From positions 310,001 to 374,000 of the forward strand of contig NZ_CP058990.1 of NCBI RefSeq assembly GCF_019021925.1: 64,000 bases of DNA, given 5' to 3'. Below are positions 52,744 through 61,534 of this stretch, one piece after another. Under the pieces are notes generated by a model that did not search any database, was not told where the DNA came from, and saw nothing but the letters and a program-made list of their open reading frames with translations. The translations under genes and the position numbers were made by a program. Numbering within the stretch: the stretch's first letter is position 1; the number at the start of each line of letters is the position of its first letter. Origin of the DNA: Cellulophaga sp. HaHaR_3_176. Lineage in GTDB: Bacteria > Bacteroidota > Bacteroidia > Flavobacteriales > Flavobacteriaceae.

Positions 52744-54315
52744 ATGAATTCAGATACATCAAACGGAAAAGGGGAATTGACTAGTGGTAATGTTAGTCTT
52801 GAGGAGATTGAAAAATGTATTTCTATATTAAATAGAATAGGGGAGAATGCACACCAAGTTTTAGAGCTGCCAGAAGAACAGCGTGTTGCCTTATTAAAAG
52901 CTGCAGGTGTTATTTCAAGACCTAGTAGACATGAGTTTAAGCAACGTAAAAAAGATGCAGCTAAAGCAGCTAAGCGTAAACAGATTGAAAGAGATAAACA
53001 TGCCCGTAAAGAAACAGGTATAAGAAGTGCTCGTGAAGCAGTAATTTTTAAAGCACCAATTTTACTAGAGGCACCTAAGCTTAGAGATTTAGGGGAGAAC
53101 GAATTAGAGTCACCTCGTAATTGTTATGTATGTAAAACGGTATATACCAAGCTTCATCATTTTTATGATACTATGTGTCAAGATTGTGGAGACTTTAATT
53201 ATGCAAAACGTTTTCAAACAGCAGATTTAACAGATCAAGTAGCTATCGTTACAGGTTCTCGTTTAAAAATTGGATATCATATAACATTAATACTTTTGCG
53301 AGCAGGGGCTACAGTAGTTGCAACAACTCGTTTTCCTGTAGATTCTGCATTGCGTTTCTCTAAAGAAGATGATTTTTCTAAATGGGGGCATAGACTTAAA
53401 ATACATGGTTTAGATTTAAGGCATATACCAAGTGTTGAAATTTTCTGTAATTTTATAGAGCAACAATATGATCGTTTAGATATTTTAATTAATAATGCAG
53501 CTCAAACAGTTCGTAGGCCTGCTGGTTTTTATAAGCATTTAATGCCTAATGAGGAAATGCCTGTGGAATCTCTTTCGAAATCTGCTAAGCAGGTTTTGTC
53601 TGATCATTTATATTGTTTAGATGAGCTAAATGCATTGGGTAAAAACGTTTCAAGTCAACAAAATAATACACTACCTGTTACTTGGCATGCTCCAGAGCCA
53701 GGCGTTGGTATTCGTGCTTCAGCTAAGCTTTCTCAAATTCCTTATAGTTTTGATAATTCACTTTCTACACAAGAAGTTTTTCCAGAAGGAGAACTTGATG
53801 CTGATTTGCAGCAAGTAGATTTACGTAAAACAAATAGTTGGAGGTTGAAATTAGGGGAAATTGAAACTCCGGAAATGATAGAGGTGCAACTTGTAAATGC
53901 AGTAGCGCCTTTTGTGCTTTGTAATCGCTTATCTAAATTAATGCGAAAAGAAAATACAGGCAAAAAACATATTATTAATGTTTCTGCTATGGAAGGTAAA
54001 TTTCATAGGTTCTTTAAAGAAGATAGGCATCCTCATACAAATATGGCCAAAGCAGCCTTAAATATGATGACACATACATCTGCATTAGACTTTGCTAAAG
54101 ATGGTGTGTTTATGAATGCGGTAGATACAGGTTGGGTTACAGATGAAGATCCAGCAGAATTATCTAAATTGAAAGAGGAAGTTCACGATTTTCAACCGCC
54201 TTTAGATATTGTTGACGGTGCGGCTAGAGTTTTAGACCCTTTAATTGATGGTATAAATACAGGTAAACATTGGTGTGGGAAATTCTTAAAAGATTACCAG
54301 CCGATAGATTGGTAA
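52744..54315 (+). CDS. Zinc-ribbon SDR-like protein lacking the catalytic Tyr
   Basis: The 523-aa protein has an N-terminal basic extension (about 1-115, rich in KR such as [16 protein letters not shown]), a CYVC...CQDC zinc ribbon near 122-141, and a short-chain dehydrogenase domain from about 160: [23 protein letters not shown] and NVSAMEGK. The usual YxxxK is TNMAK, so the Tyr is a Thr. An insertion of about 100 residues splits the domain after NNAAQT. The family occurs in bacteria and eukaryotes with no established activity, so it may be a binding or regulatory protein. Confidence 0.8.
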   Translation: MNSDTSNGKGELTSGNVSLEEIEKCISILNRIGENAHQVLELPEEQRVALLKAAGVISRPSRHEFKQRKKDAAKAAKRKQIERDKHARKETGIRSAREAVIFKAPILLEAPKLRDLGENELESPRNCYVCKTVYTKLHHFYDTMCQDCGDFNYAKRFQTADLTDQVAIVTGSRLKIGYHITLILLRAGATVVATTRFPVDSALRFSKEDDFSKWGHRLKIHGLDLRHIPSVEIFCNFIEQQYDRLDILINNAAQTVRRPAGFYKHLMPNEEMPVESLSKSAKQVLSDHLYCLDELNALGKNVSSQQNNTLPVTWHAPEPGVGIRASAKLSQIPYSFDNSLSTQEVFPEGELDADLQQVDLRKTNSWRLKLGEIETPEMIEVQLVNAVAPFVLCNRLSKLMRKENTGKKHIINVSAMEGKFHRFFKEDRHPHTNMAKAALNMMTHTSALDFAKDGVFMNAVDTGWVTDEDPAELSKLKEEVHDFQPPLDIVDGAARVLDPLIDGINTGKHWCGKFLKDYQPIDW

Positions 54316-54318
54316 AAA

Positions 54319-54585
54319 TTAAATTTCTTTCAATTCTTTATTCACTAAAGCTATGTAACTTTCCATAGCTTGCTTTTTAGACAGGTTTTTAGCTTGTATC
54401 AATGCATTTGCTTTAAACGCATTAATCAAAGGTGTTTTACTGCCAGGGTCAGCTTTATTTTCAGATGCAATTTTGTAAAAAGCGTATAATTTTAATAAAA
54501 GATCAGCAGGTAGAGGATCTGTAAAATTATTAACAAAGTCTACTGTTTTAAAAAATGTATCTTCTAGGTTTTGATCAGTCTTCAT
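54319..54585 (-). CDS. Acyl-CoA-binding protein
   Basis: The 88-aa protein matches the ACBP four-helix fold: the Lys/Tyr helix LYAFYKIASE and NLSKKQAMESYIALV near the end. It binds medium- to long-chain acyl-CoA in the cytoplasm. Its start overlaps psd by 11 nt, so it is the last gene of the phospholipid operon and may supply or buffer acyl groups for it. The conserved ACBP Trp is replaced, which suggests altered ligand affinity. Confidence 0.85.
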   Translation of the reverse strand: MKTDQNLEDTFFKTVDFVNNFTDPLPADLLLKLYAFYKIASENKADPGSKTPLINAFKANALIQAKNLSKKQAMESYIALVNKELKEI

Positions 54586-55243
54586 GATTTCTTCCGATAG
54601 TAGCTATACAGGTTTTAGCGCCAGTTACTTTCTGATTTAATTTTACGGTAACAACAGAGTCTAAAGGTAAGAACAAATCTACTCTAGAACCAAACTTTAT
54701 AAAGCCACCATCTTCACCTTGTTGAGCACTGTCTCCTGTTTTTGCGTAATTTACAATACGTTTAGCCAAAGCACCTGCTATTTGGCGGTATAGTATTTCT
54801 CCGAATTTAGGTGTTTTAATAACAACTGTTGTTCTTTCGTTTTCTTCACTAGCTTTTGGGTGCCATGCTACTAAAAATTTACCAGGGTGGTATTTAGAGT
54901 ACGTAATTAAGCCACTTGCAGGGTAACGGGTTACATGAACATTTATAGGGGACATGAAAATAGAAACTTGTAATCGCTTACCTTTAAAATATTCATTTTC
55001 TTCAACCTCTTCTATAACAACAACTTTTCCATCTACAGGAGCTAATATTTCGTCAAAACTTTTAGCAACAGGTCTTTTTGGGTTTCTGAAAAATTGAAGA
55101 ATCATAACCAAAAAGAAAAGTGCTACAACTTGCACTAATAATCTTAGCCAAGTAATATCAATATAAAAATTTGCAGCTAATATAGCTGAAGCGATAATTA
55201 AAAAGGTAATTAAAATAATTTTTTGACCCTCTTTATGAAACAT
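54575..55243 (-). CDS. psd: Phosphatidylserine decarboxylase
   Basis: The 222-aa proenzyme is of the short type found in Bacteroidota. It has two N-terminal membrane helices and the self-cleavage site KFGSRVDLFLP near residue 186, where cleavage at the Gly-Ser bond makes the pyruvoyl group. Other features are SIFMSPINVHVTRYP and AGALAKRIVNYAKTGD. It makes phosphatidylethanolamine. The gene overlaps cdsA by 11 nt and the ACBP gene by 11 nt, a tight operon. Confidence 0.95.
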   Translation of the reverse strand: MFHKEGQKIILITFLIIASAILAANFYIDITWLRLLVQVVALFFLVMILQFFRNPKRPVAKSFDEILAPVDGKVVVIEEVEENEYFKGKRLQVSIFMSPINVHVTRYPASGLITYSKYHPGKFLVAWHPKASEENERTTVVIKTPKFGEILYRQIAGALAKRIVNYAKTGDSAQQGEDGGFIKFGSRVDLFLPLDSVVTVKLNQKVTGAKTCIATIGRNHED

Positions 55244-56048
55244 GGTTGAAAATATTTAAGGTTAAGTATGCAAAAGGAGCAGCAAAAACTAGACTATCTA
55301 ATCTATCTAACATTCCGCCATGCCCAGGTAATATAGCGCCACTGTCTTTAACACCAGCAGCTCTTTTAAATTTAGATTCTAATAAATCACCTAAATTGCC
55401 AGTTACGACTATCACAATTGCTAAAATTAACCATTGATATAGACTTATATGGGCTTCAAATTTAGACATTATAAATGCAGCAATCAAAGAAAAAACTAAC
55501 CCTCCAATAGCTCCTTCCCATGTTTTCTTAGGAGATACAGATGGAAATAGTTTATTTTTTCCAATAGATTTCCCTACCAAATAGGCAAAAGAATCGTTTA
55601 CCCAAATTAGAATAAAGATTCCCATAATTAAGAATTTAGCGAAACTATTTTCTTGATAAGGAATCATTGTGAGGAAAATACAACCTCCGCCAATGTAAAA
55701 AAGGCTGATTAAAAATTTCTGTAACTGAGTAAAAATTTTGGGTTTTGTAGAAAAAAGGTAAAAAAGTAAAACTATGTTTATTGTTATTGTTATAAACATT
55801 AAAACGTTTACAATTGACTGGCTGTAAGAGTAGTCGGTAATAAAATAAATAAAGCTCCACCATAAAGCTAAGTATGCTACAAAAATGTAATAGCCCTTTA
55901 ATTTAGCCATTCTCTTGAATTCGAAAAGGCAAGCTAAACCAAATACCATAAATAAAAAATCAAAAGCATCTGAGCTTAAAAATATAGCAGATAACAATAG
56001 TACAACGTAAACTATACCTGTAATTAGTCTTCTAAAAATTTCTTTCAT
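55233..56048 (-). CDS. cdsA: Phosphatidate cytidylyltransferase (CDP-diglyceride synthase)
   Basis: The protein (271 aa from the chosen start) is a polytopic membrane enzyme that makes CDP-diacylglycerol from CTP and phosphatidate. The signature SPKKTWEGAIGGL is near the middle and KDSGAILPGHGGMLDRLDSL near the C-terminus. The frame can be read from 56099, but the ATG at 56048 (MKEIFRRLITGI) starts the first helix correctly, one base after the upstream stop. CdsA and Psd act in the same pathway. Confidence 0.95.
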   Translation of the reverse strand: MKEIFRRLITGIVYVVLLLSAIFLSSDAFDFLFMVFGLACLFEFKRMAKLKGYYIFVAYLALWWSFIYFITDYSYSQSIVNVLMFITITINIVLLFYLFSTKPKIFTQLQKFLISLFYIGGGCIFLTMIPYQENSFAKFLIMGIFILIWVNDSFAYLVGKSIGKNKLFPSVSPKKTWEGAIGGLVFSLIAAFIMSKFEAHISLYQWLILAIVIVVTGNLGDLLESKFKRAAGVKDSGAILPGHGGMLDRLDSLVFAAPFAYLTLNIFNHVS

Positions 56049-56049
56049 A

Positions 56050-56661
56050 TTATAAATCTTCGAGAAGTATAAGATATAAATTTTTAGAACTACTACCATA
56101 TGTTAAAAAATCATCTTTATTTTCAGTTTTAGATTGAAAATGTTTGATGGTAGTAATATTAGATGGAATAGTATGTTTGTATTTTTTCTTAATAATCTTT
56201 AAACCTTCACCTATTGAATTTACAAGCTGACTGGTAGTTGCGAAAACAATAAAATTTTCAGGCAATTCATTAAGTTTAAGTTCTTTTAGTTGATTAGAAC
56301 ATATTAAAATAGATCCATTTTGAGCGATCAGATGTTCGCATGTGGTAAAAAATATTGGACTGTTTTTTAATTGTTTAGTAAATGTAATTTGTTGCCTAGA
56401 AAATTTTTGTTCTAATCTTTCATCTATTGAAAAGAATGGCAGTTTTTGCCATTCGTTTTCAATAATTATATTTTCTAATGCTTCATATACATCTGAATAA
56501 CCATCACAGTAAATAAATTTACCGCCATTTTTCTTAAAATGTATAGTGAATTTTTCATCAGCGGGTATGTCTAAATCAGGCATATGCATGCCTCTAGATT
56601 CATTAGCTTCTTTAGAAACCTTGTTTTTGCCTCCTCCAAAGAGTTTGTCAAATAGTCCCAT
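56050..56661 (-). CDS. LUD (LutC/YkgG-like) domain protein
   Basis: The 203-aa protein starts MGLFDKLFGGGKNK and has a LUD-like domain: PIFFTTCEHLIAQNGSILIC and ENFIVFATTSQLVNSIGEGL. LutC acts in lactate oxidation with LutA/LutB, but those genes are not nearby. In Bacteroidota this gene is regularly seen between ftsH and cdsA, so its role may be different. It ends one base before the cdsA start. Confidence 0.75.
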   Translation of the reverse strand: MGLFDKLFGGGKNKVSKEANESRGMHMPDLDIPADEKFTIHFKKNGGKFIYCDGYSDVYEALENIIIENEWQKLPFFSIDERLEQKFSRQQITFTKQLKNSPIFFTTCEHLIAQNGSILICSNQLKELKLNELPENFIVFATTSQLVNSIGEGLKIIKKKYKHTIPSNITTIKHFQSKTENKDDFLTYGSSSKNLYLILLEDL

Positions 56662-56698
56662 TCTAACTTAAAAATTCAATCAGATATTGTTATTATTC

Positions 56699-58678
56699 TT
56701 ATGATTCAGGTAATTCAGTATTGTTAACATCTATGTCAACTACCGTAGCTGCTTCAGCTAAATCTTTATCAAAAGTTCTTTTTCCAAAAATTTTCTCTAA
56801 ATCATCTTTAAAGATAACTTCTTTTTCTAACAATCTTTGAGCAAGTTCAGTAAGCTTATCTTTATTTTTATCTAAAAGTTCAATAGCACGTTCGTATTGC
56901 TCTTCTATCAAAATAGAGATCTCTTTGTCTATCGTTTGTGCAGTTTCTTCACTATAAGGCTTAGAGAACCCATAAGAATCTTGTCCTGATGAATCATAAT
57001 AAGTGATGTTTCCAATCTTATCATTCAAACCATAAATAGTAACCATTGCTTTTGCCTGCTTAGTTACTTTTTCTAAATCACTAAGTGCGCCAGTAGATAT
57101 TTTATTAAATATAACTTTTTCAGCAGCTCTACCGCCTAAAGTTGCACACATTTCGTCTTTCATTTGATCAGGACGAACGATTAAACGTTCTTCAGGTAAA
57201 TACCATGCAGCTCCTAAAGATTGACCTCTAGGTACAATAGTTACTTTAACTAAAGGTGCAGCATGTTCTAACATCCAACTTACAGTTGCATGACCAGCTT
57301 CATGATAAGCAATTGTTTCTTTTTCACCTGGAGTGATAATTTTATTTTTCTTCTCTAATCCACCTACAATTCTATCAACAGCATCTAAGAAATCTTGTTT
57401 GTTTACTGCTTTTTTGTCTTTACGAGCGGCAATTAATGCAGCTTCGTTACAAACATTTGCAATATCAGCCCCAGAGAAACCAGGAGTTTGTTTCGCTAAA
57501 AATTCTGAATCTAATGTTTCAGCAGTTTTAATAGGTTTTAGGTGTACTTCAAATATTTCTTTACGTTCTCTAATATCTGGTAAGTCAACATAAATTTGTC
57601 TGTCAAAACGTCCAGCTCTCATTAAAGCTTTATCTAAAACATCTGCTCTGTTGGTAGCTGCTAAAACAATTACGTTCGTATTTGTTCCAAAACCATCCAT
57701 TTCAGTAAGCAATTGGTTCAATGTGTTTTCACGTTCATCATTAGAACCTGTCATGTTGTTTTTACCTCTAGCTCTACCAATAGCATCAATTTCATCAATA
57801 AAAATAATCGCAGGAGATTTATCTTTAGCTTGTTTAAATAAGTCTCGAACTCTTGATGCTCCAACACCTACAAACATTTCAACAAAATCAGAACCTGATA
57901 GTGAGAAGAAAGGTACTTTTGCTTCACCAGCAACAGCTTTTGCTAATAAAGTTTTACCAGTTCCTGGAGGTCCTACTAATAATGCACCTTTTGGTATTTT
58001 ACCACCCAAAGAAGTGTATTTGTCAGGGTTTCTTAAAAAGTCTACAATCTCTTCAACTTCTTCTTTAGCACCTTCTAAACCAGCAACATCTTTAAATGAT
58101 GTTCTTGTATCTGTTTTTTCGTCAAAAAGTTTTGCTTTAGATTTTCCGATATTAAAAATTTGACCACCTGCGCCGCCGCCGCCGCCGCCAGACATTCTTC
58201 TCATTAAAAATATCCAAATACCAATAATAAGTATGAAAGGAAGGATGCTTAAAATGATTTCACCAAAAAGGTTAGAATCATTCTTATAATCTATAACAGT
58301 ATCTAAATTATATTCTGCTTTAGTTTTCTTTAAATCATCTTCAAAGTTACTTAAATCACCATATGTTAAAGAGTATTGAGGTGTTTTAGTGTTTGTAATT
58401 GAAAAAGCTTTTTCAGCCACTTCTTTATGGTCTCCTTTTTCTAATGCTTCTTTCTTTAAAAAAACTTGTGCTTCACCAAGGTTTTTAACGATTAAAACTT
58501 CTTCAACATCTCCGTTAACTAAGTATTGTTTTAGTTTAGACGTTGTTGTTTTTTGAATATTAGATAAGTTAGAGCTGCTAAAAAATTGAAATCCAATTAA
58601 TAAAGCTGCTATTATTCCATAAATCCACCAAGAACTAAATTTTGGTTTTTTTGGAGTTGAGTTATTGTCTTTTGCCAT
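56699..58678 (-). CDS. ftsH: ATP-dependent zinc metalloprotease FtsH
   Basis: The 659-aa inner-membrane AAA protease has two N-terminal helices around a periplasmic domain, a Gly-rich linker (RRMSGGGGGGAGGQ), Walker A GPPGTGKTLLAKA near residue 235, Walker B IIFIDEIDAIG, the second region of homology GRFDRQIYVDLPD, and the zinc site AYHEAGHATVSW near 455. It degrades misassembled membrane and short-lived proteins. The Gly linker is coded by six GGC repeats (58172-58189 region). It precedes the LUD gene by 37 nt. Confidence 0.98.
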   Translation of the reverse strand: MAKDNNSTPKKPKFSSWWIYGIIAALLIGFQFFSSSNLSNIQKTTTSKLKQYLVNGDVEEVLIVKNLGEAQVFLKKEALEKGDHKEVAEKAFSITNTKTPQYSLTYGDLSNFEDDLKKTKAEYNLDTVIDYKNDSNLFGEIILSILPFILIIGIWIFLMRRMSGGGGGGAGGQIFNIGKSKAKLFDEKTDTRTSFKDVAGLEGAKEEVEEIVDFLRNPDKYTSLGGKIPKGALLVGPPGTGKTLLAKAVAGEAKVPFFSLSGSDFVEMFVGVGASRVRDLFKQAKDKSPAIIFIDEIDAIGRARGKNNMTGSNDERENTLNQLLTEMDGFGTNTNVIVLAATNRADVLDKALMRAGRFDRQIYVDLPDIRERKEIFEVHLKPIKTAETLDSEFLAKQTPGFSGADIANVCNEAALIAARKDKKAVNKQDFLDAVDRIVGGLEKKNKIITPGEKETIAYHEAGHATVSWMLEHAAPLVKVTIVPRGQSLGAAWYLPEERLIVRPDQMKDEMCATLGGRAAEKVIFNKISTGALSDLEKVTKQAKAMVTIYGLNDKIGNITYYDSSGQDSYGFSKPYSEETAQTIDKEISILIEEQYERAIELLDKNKDKLTELAQRLLEKEVIFKDDLEKIFGKRTFDKDLAEAATVVDIDVNNTELPES

Positions 58679-58689
58679 TTTGTTTTTTC

Positions 58690-59064
58690 TTATTTAAGAC
58701 TACTTTCTATTGTTGTAACTTTTGCATCACCCCAAAGGCCTTCAATGTCGTAATATTCTCTTGCTTGCTTTTGAAACACATGTACAACAACATTAACATA
58801 GTCCATTAAAACCCATTCAGAGTTTTCTGAACCTTCAACATGCCAAGGCTTGTCCTTAATGTTTTTGCTTACCGTTTTTTGGATAGAACCTACTAACGCA
58901 TTTACATGTGTATTTGAAGTACCACTACAGATAATGAAATAGTCGCAAACTGTATTTTCAATTTCTCTTAAATCAAGTAAATTTATATTATTTCCTTTAA
59001 CTTCTTCTATTCCTTCTAGAATAAAACTGATGAGTTCATCTACGCTAGTTTGCTTTTTCTGCAT
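58690..59064 (-). CDS. rsfS: Ribosome silencing factor RsfS
   Basis: The 124-aa protein matches RsfS/DUF143: DLREIENTVCDYFIICSGTSNTHV, HVEGSENSEWVLMDYVNVVVHVF and AREYYDIEGLWGDA, given here in segments of under 20 from each part. It binds uL14 on the large ribosomal subunit and blocks joining in starvation. It lies 11 nt upstream of ftsH and heads the minus-strand operon. Confidence 0.95.
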   Translation of the reverse strand: MQKKQTSVDELISFILEGIEEVKGNNINLLDLREIENTVCDYFIICSGTSNTHVNALVGSIQKTVSKNIKDKPWHVEGSENSEWVLMDYVNVVVHVFQKQAREYYDIEGLWGDAKVTTIESSLK

Positions 59065-59083
59065 TCAAAAATTTTAATTTACG

Positions 59084-59091
59084 CAAAGTTA
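59084..59091 (-). promoter_or_regulatory. Candidate -7 box of the rsfS-ftsH operon
   Basis: Minus strand TAACTTTG fits TAnnTTTG, 19 nt before the rsfS start. No clear -33 TTG is visible. The divergent birA gene starts 66 nt away on the other side. Confidence 0.4.
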
Positions 59092-59157
59092 TTATTTTTT
59101 TGTTTTCTTAGCTATTGTTTTTATAATAAGATTGAAGTTTTATACAATAGTTAACAC

Positions 59158-59889
59158 ATGCAAATAATCAAACTTGATGCCACAGACTCAACAAGCCTGT
59201 ACTTGAAGAATTTAATACCTAAAAGTAATCTTGATGATTTTACGGTAGTAACAGCTAATAGACAAACAAAAGGGCGTGGTCAAATGGGAACAACATGGCT
59301 TTCTGAAGATGGTAAAAACCTGACGTTTAGCTTTTTAAAAAAAAATCAGCAAATTTTAATAGCTGATCAGTTTTTATTAAATATTTGTGTGTCATTGGGC
59401 GTTTATTATGCTTTAGAAGAACTTAAAATACCAGATTTAAAAGTAAAATGGCCAAACGACATTTTGTCAGGAAAAGATAAAATTTGTGGAATTTTAATTG
59501 AAAATATACTTTCAGGAGCAAAAATTCAGGCTTCTGTTGTAGGAATAGGCTTGAATGTTAATCAATTATCGTTCAGTAATCTTCCAAATGTATCATCTTT
59601 AAAACTAATTTTAGGAAGAACTTTTGATTTAGAAGAGTCATTATTAATCATAATGAAACATCTTAAAATTCTTTTTAAAAATATTTCAGAAGGGAAATCA
59701 GAGTCTTTAAAAAGCCAATATTTAGAAGTACTATTTAGAAAAGATAAACCATCAACTTTTAAAGACACCTCAGATCAAATGTTTCCTGGTATCATTAGAG
59801 GAATTTCTAATGAAGGAAAATTAGTTGTTGAAATAGAGGATGAAATCTTAAAAGAATATGACTTGAAAGAAGTAAAGTTGCTTTATTAA
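59158..59889 (+). CDS. birA: Biotin-[acetyl-CoA-carboxylase] ligase
   Basis: The 243-aa enzyme attaches biotin to carboxylase carrier domains. It shows the biotinyl-AMP motif TKGRGQMGTTWLSEDGKN, KVKWPNDILSGKDKICGILI with the Lys and metal site, and VGIGLNVNQ. The N-terminal DNA-binding domain of E. coli BirA is absent, so this is a class I, non-regulatory ligase. Its stop overlaps the convergent SRPBCC gene by four bases. Confidence 0.95.
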   Translation: MQIIKLDATDSTSLYLKNLIPKSNLDDFTVVTANRQTKGRGQMGTTWLSEDGKNLTFSFLKKNQQILIADQFLLNICVSLGVYYALEELKIPDLKVKWPNDILSGKDKICGILIENILSGAKIQASVVGIGLNVNQLSFSNLPNVSSLKLILGRTFDLEESLLIIMKHLKILFKNISEGKSESLKSQYLEVLFRKDKPSTFKDTSDQMFPGIIRGISNEGKLVVEIEDEILKEYDLKEVKLLY

Positions 59890-60278
59890 ACTTTGTTTAA
59901 ATTTTCAGAAAGTGTACCCATAAAATTTGTAATTGGGTTCTTTATCATCATAGCCATCATAGCGTTAAATTCACCTTCAAAACTTAATACAACTTCAGTT
60001 TCTGTAGCTGATAACTCTATAAGGTTAGCTGTTAATGTAAAAGGTAGTTTTTCACTAGCAGCACCTAAAACTACTTTGCTCGTAGGTGTAAGTTCTTTTC
60101 TTTGTAAAACTATTTCTGGCATGCCTTTTAAGGCAAATAAGAAGCGATCTTCACTTATAACTTCAAATTTACTAATATTTTCAGGCATTAGTTTTTCAAA
60201 GTTTTTTACGTCAATTAAAAATTCATAAACCTCTTTTGAGCTTTTTTGAATTGTTTTTTTAGGAGTTTCTATGTGCAT
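59886..60278 (-). CDS. SRPBCC-family protein
   Basis: The 130-aa protein fits the START/SRPBCC fold of ligand-binding proteins: opening KSSKEVYEFLIDVKNFEKLMP, a pattern typical of coenzyme-Q-binding and polyketide-cyclase-like members, then VVLSFEGEFNAMMAMMI. It has a hydrophobic cavity and may bind a lipid or isoprenoid; the ligand is unknown. It lies 4 nt downstream of pyrE on the same strand, likely co-transcribed. Confidence 0.8.
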   Translation of the reverse strand: MHIETPKKTIQKSSKEVYEFLIDVKNFEKLMPENISKFEVISEDRFLFALKGMPEIVLQRKELTPTSKVVLGAASEKLPFTLTANLIELSATETEVVLSFEGEFNAMMAMMIKNPITNFMGTLSENLNKV

Positions 60279-60282
60279 AATC

Positions 60283-60924
60283 TTATTGTTGCCAGCCAGA
60301 TGGATTAGATTTCCATTCTAACAAAGTTTTAAATTGTTCTTCTTTAATGTAATTTGTGTCTGATGCTTGTTGAATTAAGTTTTCGTAATCACTTAATGTG
60401 TGCAGGTCAATATTGTTTTTTTTAAAATTTTCAGTAGCTACATCAAAACCATATGTAAATATGGCAATCATTCCTTTTACATTTGCTCCTGAATCTTTTA
60501 ATGCTTTTACTGCATTTAAGCTGCTTTTTCCTGTACTTATTAAATCTTCAATAACAACTACAGTTTGGTTTTCTTCTAAAGCACCTTCAATTTGGTTTTG
60601 TCTACCGTGTGACTTAGCTTCTGGTCGAACATATATAAATGGAAGACCTAAGTAATCAGCAACTAACATGCCAACACCAATAGCGCCTGTAGCAACGCCA
60701 GCAATAACATCTGGTTTGCCATATAGCTTCTCAACTTGTTTAGCAATTTCTTCTCGAACGTAGTTTCTGATGGGAGGATATGATAGAATAATTCTATTAT
60801 CACAATAGATTGGAGATTTCCAACCTGAAGCCCATGAAAAAGGATTTTCAGGTTCCAACTTTATTGCATTAATTTGCAATAGAAGTTCGGCTGTTTTCTT
60901 AGCAGTGTCTTTGTTTAAAACCAT
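60283..60924 (-). CDS. pyrE: Orotate phosphoribosyltransferase
   Basis: The 213-aa enzyme makes orotidine 5'-phosphate in pyrimidine synthesis. It has the N-terminal NPFSWASGWKSPIYCDNR stretch, AGVATGAIGVGML, YVRPEAKSHGRQN and the PRPP-binding motif TVVVIEDLISTGKSS. The start is one base from the start of the divergent NUDIX gene, so promoters must lie inside the opposite reading frames. Confidence 0.96.
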   Translation of the reverse strand: MVLNKDTAKKTAELLLQINAIKLEPENPFSWASGWKSPIYCDNRIILSYPPIRNYVREEIAKQVEKLYGKPDVIAGVATGAIGVGMLVADYLGLPFIYVRPEAKSHGRQNQIEGALEENQTVVVIEDLISTGKSSLNAVKALKDSGANVKGMIAIFTYGFDVATENFKKNNIDLHTLSDYENLIQQASDTNYIKEEQFKTLLEWKSNPSGWQQ

Positions 60925-60925
60925 A

Positions 60926-61519
60926 ATGCAAATGTATAAAGTTTTTGTTAATGAGGCTCAGTTGATTTTGACAAATAAACTGTCTGATATATCGAATAAT
61001 AAATATTTTTTATTGAATGAGAAATCAATCAATGAAGCAATAGAATCGTTATCAAAGAAAAAATTAAGTGTTGCTTATATCTACCATCCTAATAATGAGG
61101 AGATTCTGAAGAAGTTTACAAAGAAAATTCCTTTAGTTGTTGCAGCTGGTGGTGTGGTTACTAATAAAGAAGGTAAGGTTTTGTTTATTTATAGGAATGA
61201 TAAATGGGATCTGCCAAAGGGTAAATTAGATAAAGGTGAGTCTCTTGAGCAATGTGCGATTAGAGAGGTAGAAGAGGAAACAGGTGTAAAAGGTCTTAAA
61301 ATTGAGAATATTTTAAAGACTACATATCATGTTTTTAAACGAAATGGAAACTTTAAACTTAAAGAAGTTCATTGGTTTGCTATGAAAACATCTTATAAAG
61401 GAGAGCTAATCGGCCAGTTAGATGAAGGTATTGAAAAAGTTAAATGGAAAGGCCCCAAAAAAATTGCTAAAGCCTTAGAAAACTCTTACTATAATATTAA
61501 AATTTTGTTTGAAGAGTAA
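60926..61519 (+). CDS. NUDIX hydrolase
   Basis: The protein (197 aa from ATG 60926; MYKVFVNEAQ at 60932 is an equal choice) has an N-terminal domain and a NUDIX box in two segments, GKLDKGESLEQCAIREVEEE then TGVKG, fitting GX5EX7REUXEEXGU. Such enzymes cleave nucleoside diphosphate derivatives. WDLPKGK precedes the box. The substrate is unknown. Its C-terminus is coded in a palindrome shared with the convergent M14 gene. Confidence 0.88.
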   Translation: MQMYKVFVNEAQLILTNKLSDISNNKYFLLNEKSINEAIESLSKKKLSVAYIYHPNNEEILKKFTKKIPLVVAAGGVVTNKEGKVLFIYRNDKWDLPKGKLDKGESLEQCAIREVEEETGVKGLKIENILKTTYHVFKRNGNFKLKEVHWFAMKTSYKGELIGQLDEGIEKVKWKGPKKIAKALENSYYNIKILFEE

Positions 61520-61534
61520 TTTTAATTACTCTTC
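61511..61534. terminator. Palindrome spanning two convergent stop codons
   Basis: The sequence GAAGAGTAATT, TT, AATTACTCTTC (61511-61534) is a perfect 11-bp palindrome with a 2-nt loop. It contains the last codons and stops of both the NUDIX gene (Glu-Glu-stop) and the M14 gene (Glu-Glu-Glu-stop) and may serve as a shared terminator. Confidence 0.6.

Noticed and set aside
57651-58163. 170-codon + strand frame opposite ftsH
   Set aside because: It is fully antisense to the conserved AAA domain of ftsH and has no independent features.
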